Origin: Clostridiales bacterium
Lineage (GTDB): Bacteria; Bacillota; Clostridia; Oscillospirales; Acutalibacteraceae
NCBI GenBank assembly: GCA_018364155.1
Contig: JAGZMM010000001.1
Location: 186,001 to 250,000, forward strand
DNA: 64,000 nt
Reading direction: 5' to 3'
The notes under the pieces were generated by a model. That model made no database searches and had not been told where the DNA came from. It saw nothing but the letters and a program-made list of their open reading frames with translations. Positions 1 to 9,503 of this stretch are shown one piece after another (within the stretch, counting starts at the first letter, position 1; the number at the start of each line of letters is the position of its first letter). The translations under genes and the position numbers were made by a program.

Positions 1-107
1 GAACGTGTACCCAAATTGACAGGGCTGTGCAAGCAGGCTTTTTCTCGCAAAAGGATCATTATGGCTTTCTTTGTGCAAACCCAGAGAGATGTTTTGGAGA
101 AGGGACC

Positions 108-1337
108 TTACCTGCGCTTTTTGGTCATGATTTCTTCCTTGGTAAGCAAGACCACCGTCTCCACATGATTGGTATGAGGAAACATGTCCACCGGCTGGAC
201 ATGCCGCACAGCATATCCGGTTTCGGTCAGCTGGCGCAGGTCCCGGGCCAGAGTCTCCGGGTTACAGGAAATGTACACGATCCGTTTGGGTCCAAGCATC
301 GCCAGGGAAGAGAGGAACTTTGGCGTGCTCCCCGCTCGGGGCGGGTCGAGAAAGACCACGTCCGCCTGTCCGCCTTCTTTGGCCATTTCACTTAGAAAAT
401 CCCCGGCGTCTGCCCGGGTAAAATAAGCGTTCTTCACCCCGTTGCGGCGGGCGTTGCTGATGGCGTCGCGCACCGCGTCCGGATTCGACTCCACGCCGAT
501 GACCCGGCCGGCCATGCGGCTGGCAATCAAACCGATGGTGCCGATGCCGCAATAGGCGTCAATCACAGTTTCCTTACCGGTTAGATCGGCAAGCTCCATA
601 GCCTTTTGGTAGAGAACTTCCGTCTGCACGGGATTAACCTGGTAAAAGGACTTGGCCGAAATGCGAAAGACGCACCCGCACAGCGTATCCTCAATATAAC
701 CCGGGCCGTACAGTATCTTTTCCGATTCTCCCAGCACCAAACTGGTGCGATGTCGGTTGACGTTCATGAGGACAGTCGTAATCTGCGGATGCTGCTTGCG
801 CAGCGCTTCCACAAAGCGGTTTTTTGCCGGGAAAATTGGCGTTGCAGTCACCAGAACCACCATAATCTGGCCGCTTTGAAAGCCACGCTTGACCAGCACA
901 TGGCGCAGAAATCCCGTTTCCCGGTCTTCGTCATAGGGCAGGAGCTTGAAGCTTTTGAGCAGGCCGCGGATGGTGACAATGATTTCGTCCGCCTTCTTGT
1001 CCTCAATCAGGCAATCGTTAACGTTGACCACCCGATGGGTGCTCGATTGATAGACGCCCGACCGGATTTTTGATTGGCGCCGGTCATACGAAAAGGCCGC
1101 CTGGACTTTGTTGCGGTAGTGGTACGGGTCCTCCATTCCAAGAATTGGTTCCACCGGCCCGTATGCGCCAAGTAGACGCTGCACCAGCCCTTGCTTGAAG
1201 GCAAGCTGGCGGGAATACTCCATATTTTGCAGCTGGCAGCCGCCGCATTTCTTTGCAACCGGGCACAAAAGCAGATTGGTCTGTGCTTCTGGTCTGCGGG
1301 GAACTTCCGCCGATTTTTTTTGATTGCTTGCGTTCAA
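108..1337 (-). CDS. rlmD: 23S rRNA (uracil-C5)-methyltransferase, RlmD/RumA (TrmA) family
   Basis: SAM-dependent enzyme that makes 5-methyluridine in RNA, most likely 23S rRNA. The N-terminal part has the cysteine cluster CPVAKKCGGC expected for the family's [4Fe-4S] site. Further on are the SAM motif DAYCGIGTIGL, the FLDPPRAG motif, and YISCNPETLARDL with the catalytic Cys. Length of about 409 residues fits the family. A longer open frame begins at GTG 1364, but an AGAGGA Shine-Dalgarno sits 6 nt before TTG 1337, so I take that start. Family assignment is firm; which uridine is methylated (RlmC, RlmD or RlmCD type) cannot be told from sequence alone. Confidence 0.9.
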   Translation of the reverse strand: MNASNQKKSAEVPRRPEAQTNLLLCPVAKKCGGCQLQNMEYSRQLAFKQGLVQRLLGAYGPVEPILGMEDPYHYRNKVQAAFSYDRRQSKIRSGVYQSSTHRVVNVNDCLIEDKKADEIIVTIRGLLKSFKLLPYDEDRETGFLRHVLVKRGFQSGQIMVVLVTATPIFPAKNRFVEALRKQHPQITTVLMNVNRHRTSLVLGESEKILYGPGYIEDTLCGCVFRISAKSFYQVNPVQTEVLYQKAMELADLTGKETVIDAYCGIGTIGLIASRMAGRVIGVESNPDAVRDAISNARRNGVKNAYFTRADAGDFLSEMAKEGGQADVVFLDPPRAGSTPKFLSSLAMLGPKRIVYISCNPETLARDLRQLTETGYAVRHVQPVDMFPHTNHVETVVLLTKEEIMTKKRR

Positions 1338-1493
1338 ATAGCATCCTCTTTTCTGACGGCTCACGGCCGGTTCTTCGAGAAAAGTATACCACAGATTCCA
1401 GCGTTCGGATACCGTTTCTTTTTTCGGTCTGCAAGATTGTGGAGAGTCGGTTCTTTTTAGACCGAGCGGATAAAAAATAGGCCTGATTATCTT

Positions 1494-1519
1494 TTGATTT
1501 TATGAAAAATATGTATAAT
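1494..1519 (+). promoter_or_regulatory. Putative promoter of the C1A peptidase gene
   Basis: A perfect -10 hexamer TATAAT lies at 1514-1519 in an AT-rich stretch, about 35 nt before the start codon at 1554. The upstream element is poor: TTGATT at 1494-1499 gives only a 14-nt spacer, and TTTTGA at 1492 gives 16. The -10 call is reasonable and the -35 uncertain. Confidence 0.4.
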
Positions 1520-1553
1520 AAAAAATAGGTTTATATGGATGGGAGGAAATGAA

Positions 1554-4500
1554 ATGAAACGAAAAGAGGCATGCAAAAAATGGATTGGCCTGCTACTGGT
1601 GGTATTAATGCTGGCGGGCAGCTCGCTGACGGCATTTGCAGCCCCGGTTGAAGAGAAGAGTGGTACCTTTCCTTTCACAGTGGCGCCGGTCAACGAAGCT
1701 TATCTGGATTATTTGGAAAACGGAAGATCCGGGAAGGTTCCTTCCACTCTGGATCTGTCCTACCTGTCGCCCAGCCTTGCCCAAAACCGTGCCCGGTCGC
1801 TTTTGCCAAAGAGCTATGACCTAAGAAAGCTGGGACTTGTCGGCCCGGTACGCGATCAGGGAAGCTATGGTACCTGCTGGGCTTTTTCTGCGCTTGCCTC
1901 CATTGAGTCGGAACTGTACAGCCGCTTTCCGCTCACCGATCTTTCGGAACGGCATCTGGCCTGGTTTACCTATACGGGACCGGAGCAGGAGGAGGCCTAT
2001 GCCATCAATGCCCCCATCGACCCCTTCCAGATGGGCGGATGGGACTCGGGCGCAGTCGCTACGCTGGCGGCGTGGCAAGGGGCCGTACCGGAATCGACGG
2101 TTCCATACAGCGGCGAAGGGGTGGACGAAAGCCTGCGCTATGCGTCCGATTATCATCTGCAAAATGCGTTTTACCTGGCCGGCGGCCCATATTCCCAGAC
2201 CGAGGTGACAAAACCCAGTCTTGATCAGATCAAGGGCATGCTGATGGAGTACGGGGCGCTGAGCATCGATTACTATGCTTCCGATGAACAAAACGCCTAT
2301 AATGAAGAAACCTTCGCCTGGTACAACAGCGAGAAGAAGAACCCCAACCATGGGGTGACGGTGGTGGGCTGGGACGATACGTTTTCCCGGAAGAACTTTT
2401 TGGAAGGAAACCGCCCGCAAAAGGACGGCGCCTGGCTTGTGCGCAACAGCTGGGGAGAAAACTGGGGCGACGGCGGATACTTCTGGCTGTCCTATGAAGA
2501 CAAAAGTATCGTGTCCAGCTGTGTTTATCTGGTAGAGGCGGCGGACAATTACCAGACCAACTACCAGTACGACACCTGCGGCTGGATGTTTTCCACTGGT
2601 ATCCAGGAGGATGGCTTGACTGGGTATGAAGCAAACATTTTTACCGCAGAAAAGGCCGAACAGCTCGAAGCGGTTTCCTTTTACACCACCGATGCCGATA
2701 CGCGCTATGAAATTGAAATCTATACCGATCTTGCCGATCCGAAAAATCCGGTTTCCGGAAAAAAGGCCTTTGCTGCACAGACGGGAATGGAGCCGTTTGC
2801 CGGGTATCACACCGTTTCTCTTGACGATGCAGTTCTTCTTTCCGAAGGAGAGACCTTCAGCGTGGTGGTAAAGCTGACCAATACTCAGTATCCCTATCCC
2901 TTTGCCGTGGAGGGTACGATTCTTCCCGAGAGCTATGGAGAACCAAAGTATCTGGGTGACGGCGGCGAAAGCTATCTGAGTGCCGACGGGGTAACCTGGT
3001 GGGATGCGGCCGAGAAGTTTCATAGCGAGGAAGGCTACGATTACTATATGACCAATGTCTGCATCAAAGCCTTTACCAATCCGATTTCCACCGTTTCCTT
3101 CTCCCAGCAGGAGGGTCCCATCGCCTTTGGAGAGAAAGTTGAACTGACTTCGCCCGGCGCCGACGCCGTCTATTATACCACCGACGGCAGCGACCCGGCG
3201 GTAAACGGCGTCCTTTATGAAGGCCCCATTGTCATCGACCGGGAGATGACCATCCGGGCGGCGGCAAAAAAAGAGGGGACCTTCGGTCCGGTCGGAGAAA
3301 AAAGCTACACCCAGGCAAAGGCGGAGCTTACCAGCCTTACTATTCTGGAAAGTGCCGGCAATCGAATCATTGACCTGACGAACGGTGAGAGGACCTTTAC
3401 GCAAAGCGTGACGAATTCCACTGAAACCATGCAGGTCCTAGCTACCGGAACGGGTAGCATCACCGTAAACGGCGTTTCGGTGGAATCCTATGCGCATTCG
3501 CAGAACATTGCGCTGGCCGCTGGTCAGTATACCGATATTCTAATCGAAAGCGAAGAAGAAGGAAAAATTCCGGTGACCTATACCGTCCGGGTTTACCGCA
3601 GCGCCTTGGCCTACGATTATAAAAACGAAACCGTTTCCTTTGACCAGGAACGGTACACTCTGTTCGACGCAAAGGGGAATCCGGTCGCAAACGGCAGTTC
3701 GGTGACGCCTTATGTGGTGGACGAGGGAAAACCGGCCGACTCTGCCTGGTTTTGTCTGGTAGAGAAGGAAACCGGTGCCGCCTATACGGAAATCCTGCCC
3801 ACCCGCCGTGTTGCGGTAGTCTCTCCCATTGACTACGAAAACGAACGCACCACGCTAATGTATGGCACGGCAAATGTCATCGCAACAAAGCCGGACATGT
3901 CCGACGCGGTTCTGGCTCCCAACGATTTTCTTTCCCTGACCCCTGGCGTCAACCTTTATATTCAGAAGTTCGCCACCAATACTGCCTTTGCCTCCAAGGT
4001 GGAGGAGCTGGTGGTGCCTGCCCGACCGGCGGCTCCCCAAAACCCGGGGATCGATTTCGCCTCCGAAACGACTAGAAAAGCAGTAGCCTCTGACGTACTC
4101 GTCAGTCTGACCGATGACTTTGCACACGCCTCCTTTGGTCCAGGAAGACCCCTGACGCTCATACCAGGCATTGACCTGTATCTTCGTTACCCGGCTACCG
4201 ATTCCGCTTTTGCTTCCGAAACCTGCACTCTCTCGGTTCCGGATCAGCCGGCAGCACCCGGCGCGCCTGTCGCCGAATCCGCCACAGAAGATTCTATTTC
4301 GCTCAAACCAGTACCAGGAGCTGAATACCGCATAGATGAGGGAGAGTGGCAGGCCTCTCCGCTGTTTGAAGGGCTCCAGGCGGATACGGAGTATCGGTTT
4401 GAGATGCGCATTGCTGCCACCGGCGAAAGCTTTGCCTCCTTGATTACAGAGGCAGTCTTAACCACCGCCGCAGCCGCGCAGCCGCCGGCTGACCCTGTCC

Positions 4501-4649
4501 CGGAAACACCGGCCGGTCCGGACGATCCGGGAAAACCCGACACGGGCGTTTCGGCGCCGCTTGCAGCCGCAGGTGCGGTAGGAGTTCTGGCGCTGTCGCT
4601 TTTGCTGCTTTTGGTACTTTGCAGAAAGCGCCGCAATGCGGGATTTTAA
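1554..4649 (+). CDS. Secreted, surface-anchored papain-family (C1A) cysteine peptidase with beta-sandwich repeats
   Basis: Predicted extracellular cysteine protease of 1031 residues. A signal peptide occupies about residues 1-30, with a hydrophobic core then AFAAP. The papain fold is clear: Gln and Cys108 in DQGSYGTCWAFSA, His266 in NHGVTVVGWDD and Asn298 in VRNSWGENWG. Next come a lectin-like module typical of clostridial C1A surface proteins (about 345-505), a chitobiase C-terminal-like repeat around YYTTDGSDP (about 540), and a cadherin-like beta-sandwich (about 595-680). The C terminus is a sorting signal: KPDTG near 994-998, a hydrophobic helix, then CRKRR, so the anchor motif is PDTG-type and not LPXTG. 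Start 1554 has GGGAGG 7 nt upstream; ATG 1539 would lie before that site. Substrate unknown. Confidence 0.9.
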   Translation: MKRKEACKKWIGLLLVVLMLAGSSLTAFAAPVEEKSGTFPFTVAPVNEAYLDYLENGRSGKVPSTLDLSYLSPSLAQNRARSLLPKSYDLRKLGLVGPVRDQGSYGTCWAFSALASIESELYSRFPLTDLSERHLAWFTYTGPEQEEAYAINAPIDPFQMGGWDSGAVATLAAWQGAVPESTVPYSGEGVDESLRYASDYHLQNAFYLAGGPYSQTEVTKPSLDQIKGMLMEYGALSIDYYASDEQNAYNEETFAWYNSEKKNPNHGVTVVGWDDTFSRKNFLEGNRPQKDGAWLVRNSWGENWGDGGYFWLSYEDKSIVSSCVYLVEAADNYQTNYQYDTCGWMFSTGIQEDGLTGYEANIFTAEKAEQLEAVSFYTTDADTRYEIEIYTDLADPKNPVSGKKAFAAQTGMEPFAGYHTVSLDDAVLLSEGETFSVVVKLTNTQYPYPFAVEGTILPESYGEPKYLGDGGESYLSADGVTWWDAAEKFHSEEGYDYYMTNVCIKAFTNPISTVSFSQQEGPIAFGEKVELTSPGADAVYYTTDGSDPAVNGVLYEGPIVIDREMTIRAAAKKEGTFGPVGEKSYTQAKAELTSLTILESAGNRIIDLTNGERTFTQSVTNSTETMQVLATGTGSITVNGVSVESYAHSQNIALAAGQYTDILIESEEEGKIPVTYTVRVYRSALAYDYKNETVSFDQERYTLFDAKGNPVANGSSVTPYVVDEGKPADSAWFCLVEKETGAAYTEILPTRRVAVVSPIDYENERTTLMYGTANVIATKPDMSDAVLAPNDFLSLTPGVNLYIQKFATNTAFASKVEELVVPARPAAPQNPGIDFASETTRKAVASDVLVSLTDDFAHASFGPGRPLTLIPGIDLYLRYPATDSAFASETCTLSVPDQPAAPGAPVAESATEDSISLKPVPGAEYRIDEGEWQASPLFEGLQADTEYRFEMRIAATGESFASLITEAVLTTAAAAQPPADPVPETPAGPDDPGKPDTGVSAPLAAAGAVGVLALSLLLLLVLCRKRRNAGF

Positions 4650-4692
4650 GACAGTAAAAACATAAACTTCCGCCGTCTTTAAACGAGCGGCA

Positions 4693-4726
4693 AAAAAGGG
4701 AAACGGAAAAATCCGTTTCCCTTTTT
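4693..4726. terminator. Bidirectional intrinsic terminator
   Basis: A perfect 15-bp inverted repeat (4693-4707 and 4712-4726) with an AAAA loop. The outer arms are A5 and T5, so each strand ends in a U tract. It separates the convergent peptidase gene and the MBL-like gene. Confidence 0.85.
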
Positions 4727-4776
4727 ATCTGCTTTCAGCGCGGATGTGATTCTTGCAAAAAACGGCTTCTTTCACA

Positions 4777-5568
4777 TCATGCAAAGAAGAAATTCGCCGT
4801 CATATCCAGATAATTTTCACCGCTGTAAGCAGGATATTGCTTTTTGACCTCTGCCCGAAACGCATCCGCATCCGCGCACGCGGCCGCAATTTGTTTGAGG
4901 TTTGTAAGATAGTCGATCTTGATTTTCGCGTCCTTTAAATCCTCCGGCGTATAATGTGAGGTCAGAACCAGATCATAGCCTTTTGCGATGTACTCCTGAA
5001 GCTGCGCGATAATCCTGTCAGCATGACCGGCGTTTGCCACGATGGAATGGCAGTCGTGACCGAGCATGTGGGTATAGACGGCATTGATCTCTGGGATTTC
5101 TACATCAAAGGCCTCTGCGGTGGGGGTAAGAATGAAGTTCATGCCGCCGATGGTGATTTTTCCTGCGCCTACCACGTTGGTGACGGGATGAATGCTGTGG
5201 TCAAAGGCAGCGCCGAAGACGTTGGCGAAATTGTCGATTAACGCCTTGCCACCGCCCTTTTGTGCATACTCCACCGCGTTTTGCGTAGCGTATTTGGGTA
5301 CATCCGGCAAAAACGTGGCGCCAGCACCGTGGTAAGCCACCAGCATTCCTTCCACCTTCCAGTCCTTCAAATACGTTTCCAGCTCCCTATTGTTGTCAAA
5401 AAAGCAGGGGGATTCGAGCACCACGGCTTTCCCGTTTTTCTCAAAAATAAAAACCTCGTCGTCAATCGGATCGTTGGTTTGGTAAGCATGCAGCCGGATG
5501 GTGCCGAAGTCATAAATGTGCATCTCGCCTTTTTTAAGCGTCACGGTTTGAAAGGTATTTTTGTTCAT
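4777..5568 (-). CDS. MBL-fold hydrolase-like protein, metal motif degenerate
   Basis: A 263-residue cytosolic protein that I place only tentatively in the metallo-beta-lactamase fold. It has the opening YDFGTIRLHAYQ, a strand pattern EVFIFEKNGKAVVLESP, the segment LVAYHGAGATFLP where the HXHXDH motif would be, and the later histidines HMLGHDCHS and LTSHYTPED. The canonical zinc motif is missing, so it may bind metal differently or be inactive. ATG 5568 is preceded by GGAGGA with 8-nt spacing; the longer frame to 5583 starts before that site. It stands alone, divergent from tepA. Function unknown. Confidence 0.6.
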   Translation of the reverse strand: MNKNTFQTVTLKKGEMHIYDFGTIRLHAYQTNDPIDDEVFIFEKNGKAVVLESPCFFDNNRELETYLKDWKVEGMLVAYHGAGATFLPDVPKYATQNAVEYAQKGGGKALIDNFANVFGAAFDHSIHPVTNVVGAGKITIGGMNFILTPTAEAFDVEIPEINAVYTHMLGHDCHSIVANAGHADRIIAQLQEYIAKGYDLVLTSHYTPEDLKDAKIKIDYLTNLKQIAAACADADAFRAEVKKQYPAYSGENYLDMTANFFFA

Positions 5569-5632
5569 GGTTATATCCTCCAAAGATGTTCTGAAACCTG
5601 TGCAACGGCCGTTCTGCGCAGCTCTTGCCTTT

Positions 5633-5661
5633 ATTATAAGCGGCTGGCATTTCCCTGTGAA
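5633..5661 (-). promoter_or_regulatory. Putative sigma-A promoter of the MBL-like gene
   Basis: On the minus strand, TTCACA (5661-5656) and TATAAT (5638-5633) are separated by 17 nt, 65 nt upstream of the start at 5568. Confidence 0.6.
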
Positions 5662-5777
5662 GTACGCACTTTTTTGTGCTATGGTTACTTTCGAGTGACT
5701 GGTTTATCGTGTTTTTCTGCGCATAGTCTCCTCGGCTGCGGTAACACTAAAAGGAGTCTAGAAAAGGGGAGAAAACC

Positions 5778-6608
5778 ATGTCAAAAAAGAAGAAAAACAG
5801 CTTACAGCACAAACAAAAAGAGGAAAACCTGCTCGATCAAAACGCCGGCTCAACCGAATCCCAGGAAAACAGCGACGAAACGACAGACAACGATGACAAC
5901 CAAAGCAATGAAAACAAGGAGGAAATCTCCACTCCTACTCAGGATCAACAGCAACAGATCATCAAGATGGGTTCCATCACCACTGCTAAGGGAAAACATG
6001 TCATTCACTGCCTGACAGTGGTGGGCCAGATCGAGGGACATTATATTCTGCCGCCTCAAAACAAAACCACCAAATACGAGCACGTGATTCCTCAACTGGT
6101 GGCTATCGAGGAAGCGCCGGAGATCGAGGGCCTGCTCATTCTCTTAAACACGGTGGGCGGCGACATTGAGGCAGGGCTTGCCATTGCGGAATTGATCGCG
6201 GGGATGAAAAAGCCCACGGTTTCCCTGGTGTTGGGCGGCGGGCATTCCATCGGCGTGCCGCTGGCCGTGTCCGCCCGCAAAAGCTTCATTGCTTCCTCCG
6301 CCACCATGACCATCCATCCGGTGCGTATGAACGGGCTGGTGCTGGGCGTTCCTCAGACGTTTTCCTACTTCGACAAAATGCAGGACCGGATCATCCGCTT
6401 TGTTACCGAAAACAGTCGCATTGACGCCGACCGCTTCAAGCAGCTGATGATGACAAACGGCGAGCTTGTCATGGACGTGGGCACGGTTCTTGACGGGGAA
6501 CAGGCGGTGGCGGAAGGGCTCATCGACGAGCTCGGTTCCCTTTCTGACGCTCTTTCCTGCCTCTATGACATGATCGAGAACAAGGACGGGGAGGAAGCCG
6601 TATGCTGA
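5778..6608 (+). CDS. tepA: ClpP-fold serine protease, TepA (translocation-enhancing) family
   Basis: Homologue of Bacillus subtilis TepA (YmfB), a ClpP-like protein linked to protein export and spore formation. The first 65 residues are charged and Gln/Asn-rich (KKKK, QQQQ) and probably disordered. The ClpP fold follows: [21 protein letters not shown], the nucleophile region [13 protein letters not shown] and a candidate His in [10 protein letters not shown]. Length 276 is near the family's usual 245-275. Shine-Dalgarno AAGGGGAG precedes the ATG. The gene order tepA-ylzJ-spoIIIE is the same as in Bacillus, which supports the identity strongly. The stop overlaps ylzJ by 7 nt, which suggests coupled translation. 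Confidence 0.88.
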   Translation: MSKKKKNSLQHKQKEENLLDQNAGSTESQENSDETTDNDDNQSNENKEEISTPTQDQQQQIIKMGSITTAKGKHVIHCLTVVGQIEGHYILPPQNKTTKYEHVIPQLVAIEEAPEIEGLLILLNTVGGDIEAGLAIAELIAGMKKPTVSLVLGGGHSIGVPLAVSARKSFIASSATMTIHPVRMNGLVLGVPQTFSYFDKMQDRIIRFVTENSRIDADRFKQLMMTNGELVMDVGTVLDGEQAVAEGLIDELGSLSDALSCLYDMIENKDGEEAVC

Positions 6609-6835
6609 TGTACACCTGTGTGCCGCCCGAAATGATAATGGGCTTGCAGGACGAGGCGGAATATGAGATAATAAAAACCAATCATGGCTGTGTCAAAGCG
6701 GCGAAAACGCCCGAGGGCTTGGTGGTTTCTTCCTTGCAGTCCACCGATCCGATGGATTATCTCAATCCGTCTTTTACGCCGGGGGCTTCCATTGCGCAGC
6801 CGCAAAAGCAGCAGGGGATGCAGGCCTTTTTCTAA
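6602..6835 (+). CDS. ylzJ: YlzJ-like protein
   Basis: A 77-residue protein with the YlzJ family's opening [14 protein letters not shown] and no membrane segment. Its role is not established. In Bacillus the same small gene sits between tepA and spoIIIE, as it does here. It has GGGAGG 7 nt before the ATG and overlaps the end of tepA. The C terminus is proline- and glutamine-rich ([11 protein letters not shown]). Confidence 0.8.
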   Translation: MLMYTCVPPEMIMGLQDEAEYEIIKTNHGCVKAAKTPEGLVVSSLQSTDPMDYLNPSFTPGASIAQPQKQQGMQAFF

Positions 6836-6936
6836 GAGGTGTTCTTTGCTTGGATGACCGGATGTGCGCTGCTTCGCCGAAAAGGTGTGGTATTCTTCCG
6901 GACGGACAAGATTTTTGGTGATTGAGGTGGCGTAAC

Positions 6937-9486
6937 GTGGCGGCAGCGAAGAAACGAAAAACAAATAGCCCGGCAAAAAAGCGTCCGGGTACCCAGAAGG
7001 GGAGGGCTACCGCTTCTTCCGCAAAGGTGGCCAAGGAGGCCGGGCGGAAGAAAAAGCAGGCTTGGGCGGTCGTCTTGTTTGCGGTCGCCTTGTTGCTTTT
7101 TGCAGTGGTGCTGATTCCGGGTCCGGCCTTGTGGGCGTGGATTCGGGGACTGGTATTTGGCCTGTTTGGGTCGAGCGCGTATTTGTGGCCGGTGATTCTG
7201 GTGTACATTGCGGTCATCTGTGCGCTGGACCGGCCGGTGCATTCGGTGGGCGCGAAGGTGTGGCAGGCCTTCGCGCTGGTCATCCTTGCCTGCAGCGCCA
7301 TACATATCTTTACCCACAAAACAGGGATTCCCAGCTTCGGCGGATACTTTGAGGAGCTTGGAACCCTCTATGCAAACGGCGCGACTACCTTTGGCGGCGG
7401 CATCTTCGGCGGCCTTTTGGGGATGCCGTTTATTTCCCTGGTCGGGTATGTGGGCGCACGAATTATCGTTTGCCTGCTGCTCTTCGTCTTTCTGATGCTG
7501 GTGACGGGAACGGAGCTTTTGGCCCTGTTTCGCGCTATCTGGAAGCCGGTGGAGAAGGTGGAGAAGACCGCTGGGGAACGCATCAAGAACCGTACGCAGA
7601 AAAAGGGCGGCAGACCCCGGTTTAACCTGGATGTACCCATCGACGGCAAGGAGGACGAGCCTTTGCCCGCTCATCCGGTGATGGCCGAGGAAGAGGAGCT
7701 CAAGCAGCCGCCCAAGCTCAAAAAGCTTCTGGACCTGGTTAAGGACGACCATGCGCTGACCGAAACGGCGAAGGAACCGCAAACCAGTTCTCCGGTAGAA
7801 TCTTCGCCGCCTATTTCGGCGGATGCGGCAGGGCCGGAGGAAAACGTGAACATTGACGATTTGATTCAAAAAGCGGTGCGTACCCAGGAGCAAAAGAGCG
7901 CGCCGGTTTTGCCTCCTGCGTCCGCCCAAAAGCCGGCACCCTTTTCGCCGGCGGGTGAAACGGCGGTCTTGGCGGCTTACCGGTATCCGCCCCTGTCTCT
8001 TTTTGACGAGACGGCTCCGGGCGGGGCAAGAGGCAATATGCAAGCGGAGCTGCGGGCAAACGCGGACAAGCTTGTAAACGTCCTGCGTTCCTTCGGCGTG
8101 GAAACACGGGTGGTAGGCATTAGTCCAGGTCCTGCGGTTACTAGGTATGAACTGCAGCCGTCGGCCGGAGTGAAGATCAGCAAAATTACGAACTTGGCCG
8201 ACGACATTGCGCTGAACATGGCCTCCGCTGGGGTGCGCATCGAAGCGCCTATTCCCAACAAAGCGGCAGTGGGCATCGAAATCCCCAACCGCAACGTAAA
8301 CGTGGTGCACATGCGCGACCTGATCGCCTCCACGGCCTTTCAGACGGCGAAAAGCCGGCTGACGGTGGCCTTGGGGCGGGATATCGCCGGCAACGCCGCC
8401 TTTGCGGACCTGGCAAGGATGCCCCATCTGCTGATTGCCGGCGCGACCGGGTCGGGCAAATCGGTGTGCATCAATTCGATTGTATTGAGCCTTCTCTATA
8501 AAGCATCCCCCAACGAGGTGCGCCTTCTGATGGTGGACCCGAAGGTGGTGGAGCTGGGCGTGTATAACGGCATTCCTCACCTGGTGGCCCCGGTTGTCAC
8601 CGACCCGCGCAAGGCGGCGGGCGCGCTGGGGTGGGCGGTCACGGAGATGCTCGACCGGTATAAGCTTTTTGCTCAGACCAATGTGCGCGACGTCACTGCC
8701 TATAACCTGATGGCTGCTGAGCACGATGACTTGACGCCGCTTCCGCAGATCGTCATCATCATTGATGAGCTTGCCGACCTGATGATGGTCGCGCCCAACG
8801 AGGTGGAGGATTCCATCTGCCGTCTGGCTCAGATGGCCCGCGCGGCGGGTATGCACCTGGTTATCGCTACCCAGCGCCCGTCGGTGGACGTCATCACCGG
8901 CATCATCAAGGCGAATATCCCAAGCCGCATTGCCTTTGCGGTGTCCTCTCAGGTGGACTCGCGCACCATTCTCGACGCGGGCGGCGCGGAAAAGCTCCTA
9001 GGCCGGGGAGATATGCTCTTTAACCCGGTTGGGGCCAATAAGCCCACCCGCATCCAGGGCTGCTTTGTCAGCGACCGGGAGGTGGAACGGGTGGTGGAAT
9101 ACGTCAAGGCGGACCAGCAAAACGAATACGATCAGAAGGTTATTGAGGAGATCGACCGACAGGCCGCCAAGGAGAAAAACAGCGGCGGCGGTGGAAACGA
9201 CTTTGACGACGGGGACGCGGATTCCGCCCTCATCCGGCAGGCCATCGAATGCGTGGTGGAGGCGGGTATGGCGTCCACCTCGCTCCTTCAGCGCCGGCTG
9301 CGCCTTGGGTATGCGAGAGCCGGGCGGATCATCGATGAGCTGGAAGCTCGCGGGGTAGTGGGCCCTCACGAAGGAAGTAAGCCCCGCCAAGTGCTGCTTA
9401 CCCGGCAGCAGTGGCTGGAAATGAATATGAATGAGCCGGACGGAACGCCGGAGCTGCCCCAGCCTCCAGCGCCCGGGCAGGAATAA
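6937..9486 (+). CDS. spoIIIE: DNA translocase SpoIIIE/FtsK
   Basis: Membrane-anchored ATPase that pumps the chromosome through the septum in sporulation and division. The basic N terminus ([14 protein letters not shown]) is followed by about four membrane helices (residues 40-200), an acidic and proline-rich linker (200-370) and the motor. Walker A GATGSGKS is near residue 503, Walker B is [11 protein letters not shown], and [15 protein letters not shown] follows. The C-terminal winged-helix gamma domain covers about 760-825 ([19 protein letters not shown]). The longest frame starts at TTG 6922, but GAGGTGG at 6924-6930 points to GTG 6937. Length of about 849 is typical. Confidence 0.93.
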   Translation: MAAAKKRKTNSPAKKRPGTQKGRATASSAKVAKEAGRKKKQAWAVVLFAVALLLFAVVLIPGPALWAWIRGLVFGLFGSSAYLWPVILVYIAVICALDRPVHSVGAKVWQAFALVILACSAIHIFTHKTGIPSFGGYFEELGTLYANGATTFGGGIFGGLLGMPFISLVGYVGARIIVCLLLFVFLMLVTGTELLALFRAIWKPVEKVEKTAGERIKNRTQKKGGRPRFNLDVPIDGKEDEPLPAHPVMAEEEELKQPPKLKKLLDLVKDDHALTETAKEPQTSSPVESSPPISADAAGPEENVNIDDLIQKAVRTQEQKSAPVLPPASAQKPAPFSPAGETAVLAAYRYPPLSLFDETAPGGARGNMQAELRANADKLVNVLRSFGVETRVVGISPGPAVTRYELQPSAGVKISKITNLADDIALNMASAGVRIEAPIPNKAAVGIEIPNRNVNVVHMRDLIASTAFQTAKSRLTVALGRDIAGNAAFADLARMPHLLIAGATGSGKSVCINSIVLSLLYKASPNEVRLLMVDPKVVELGVYNGIPHLVAPVVTDPRKAAGALGWAVTEMLDRYKLFAQTNVRDVTAYNLMAAEHDDLTPLPQIVIIIDELADLMMVAPNEVEDSICRLAQMARAAGMHLVIATQRPSVDVITGIIKANIPSRIAFAVSSQVDSRTILDAGGAEKLLGRGDMLFNPVGANKPTRIQGCFVSDREVERVVEYVKADQQNEYDQKVIEEIDRQAAKEKNSGGGGNDFDDGDADSALIRQAIECVVEAGMASTSLLQRRLRLGYARAGRIIDELEARGVVGPHEGSKPRQVLLTRQQWLEMNMNEPDGTPELPQPPAPGQE

Positions 9487-9503
9487 AAAACACGGAGGAT
9501 TGC

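Noticed and set aside
1..107. Possible start of a minus-strand gene at the left edge (ATG at 59-57).
   Set aside because: Only about 19 codons lie in the window and the upstream ribosome site is poor, so it cannot be supported.
1821..3404. Long minus-strand open frame (527 codons) opposite the C1A peptidase gene.
   Set aside because: It has no ribosome site or recognisable domain and mirrors the codon pattern of the strongly supported peptidase gene.
6832..8856. Minus-strand open frame of 674 codons opposite spoIIIE.
   Set aside because: The sequence is rich in Arg, His and Gln without motifs, as expected for the complement of a GC-rich coding region.
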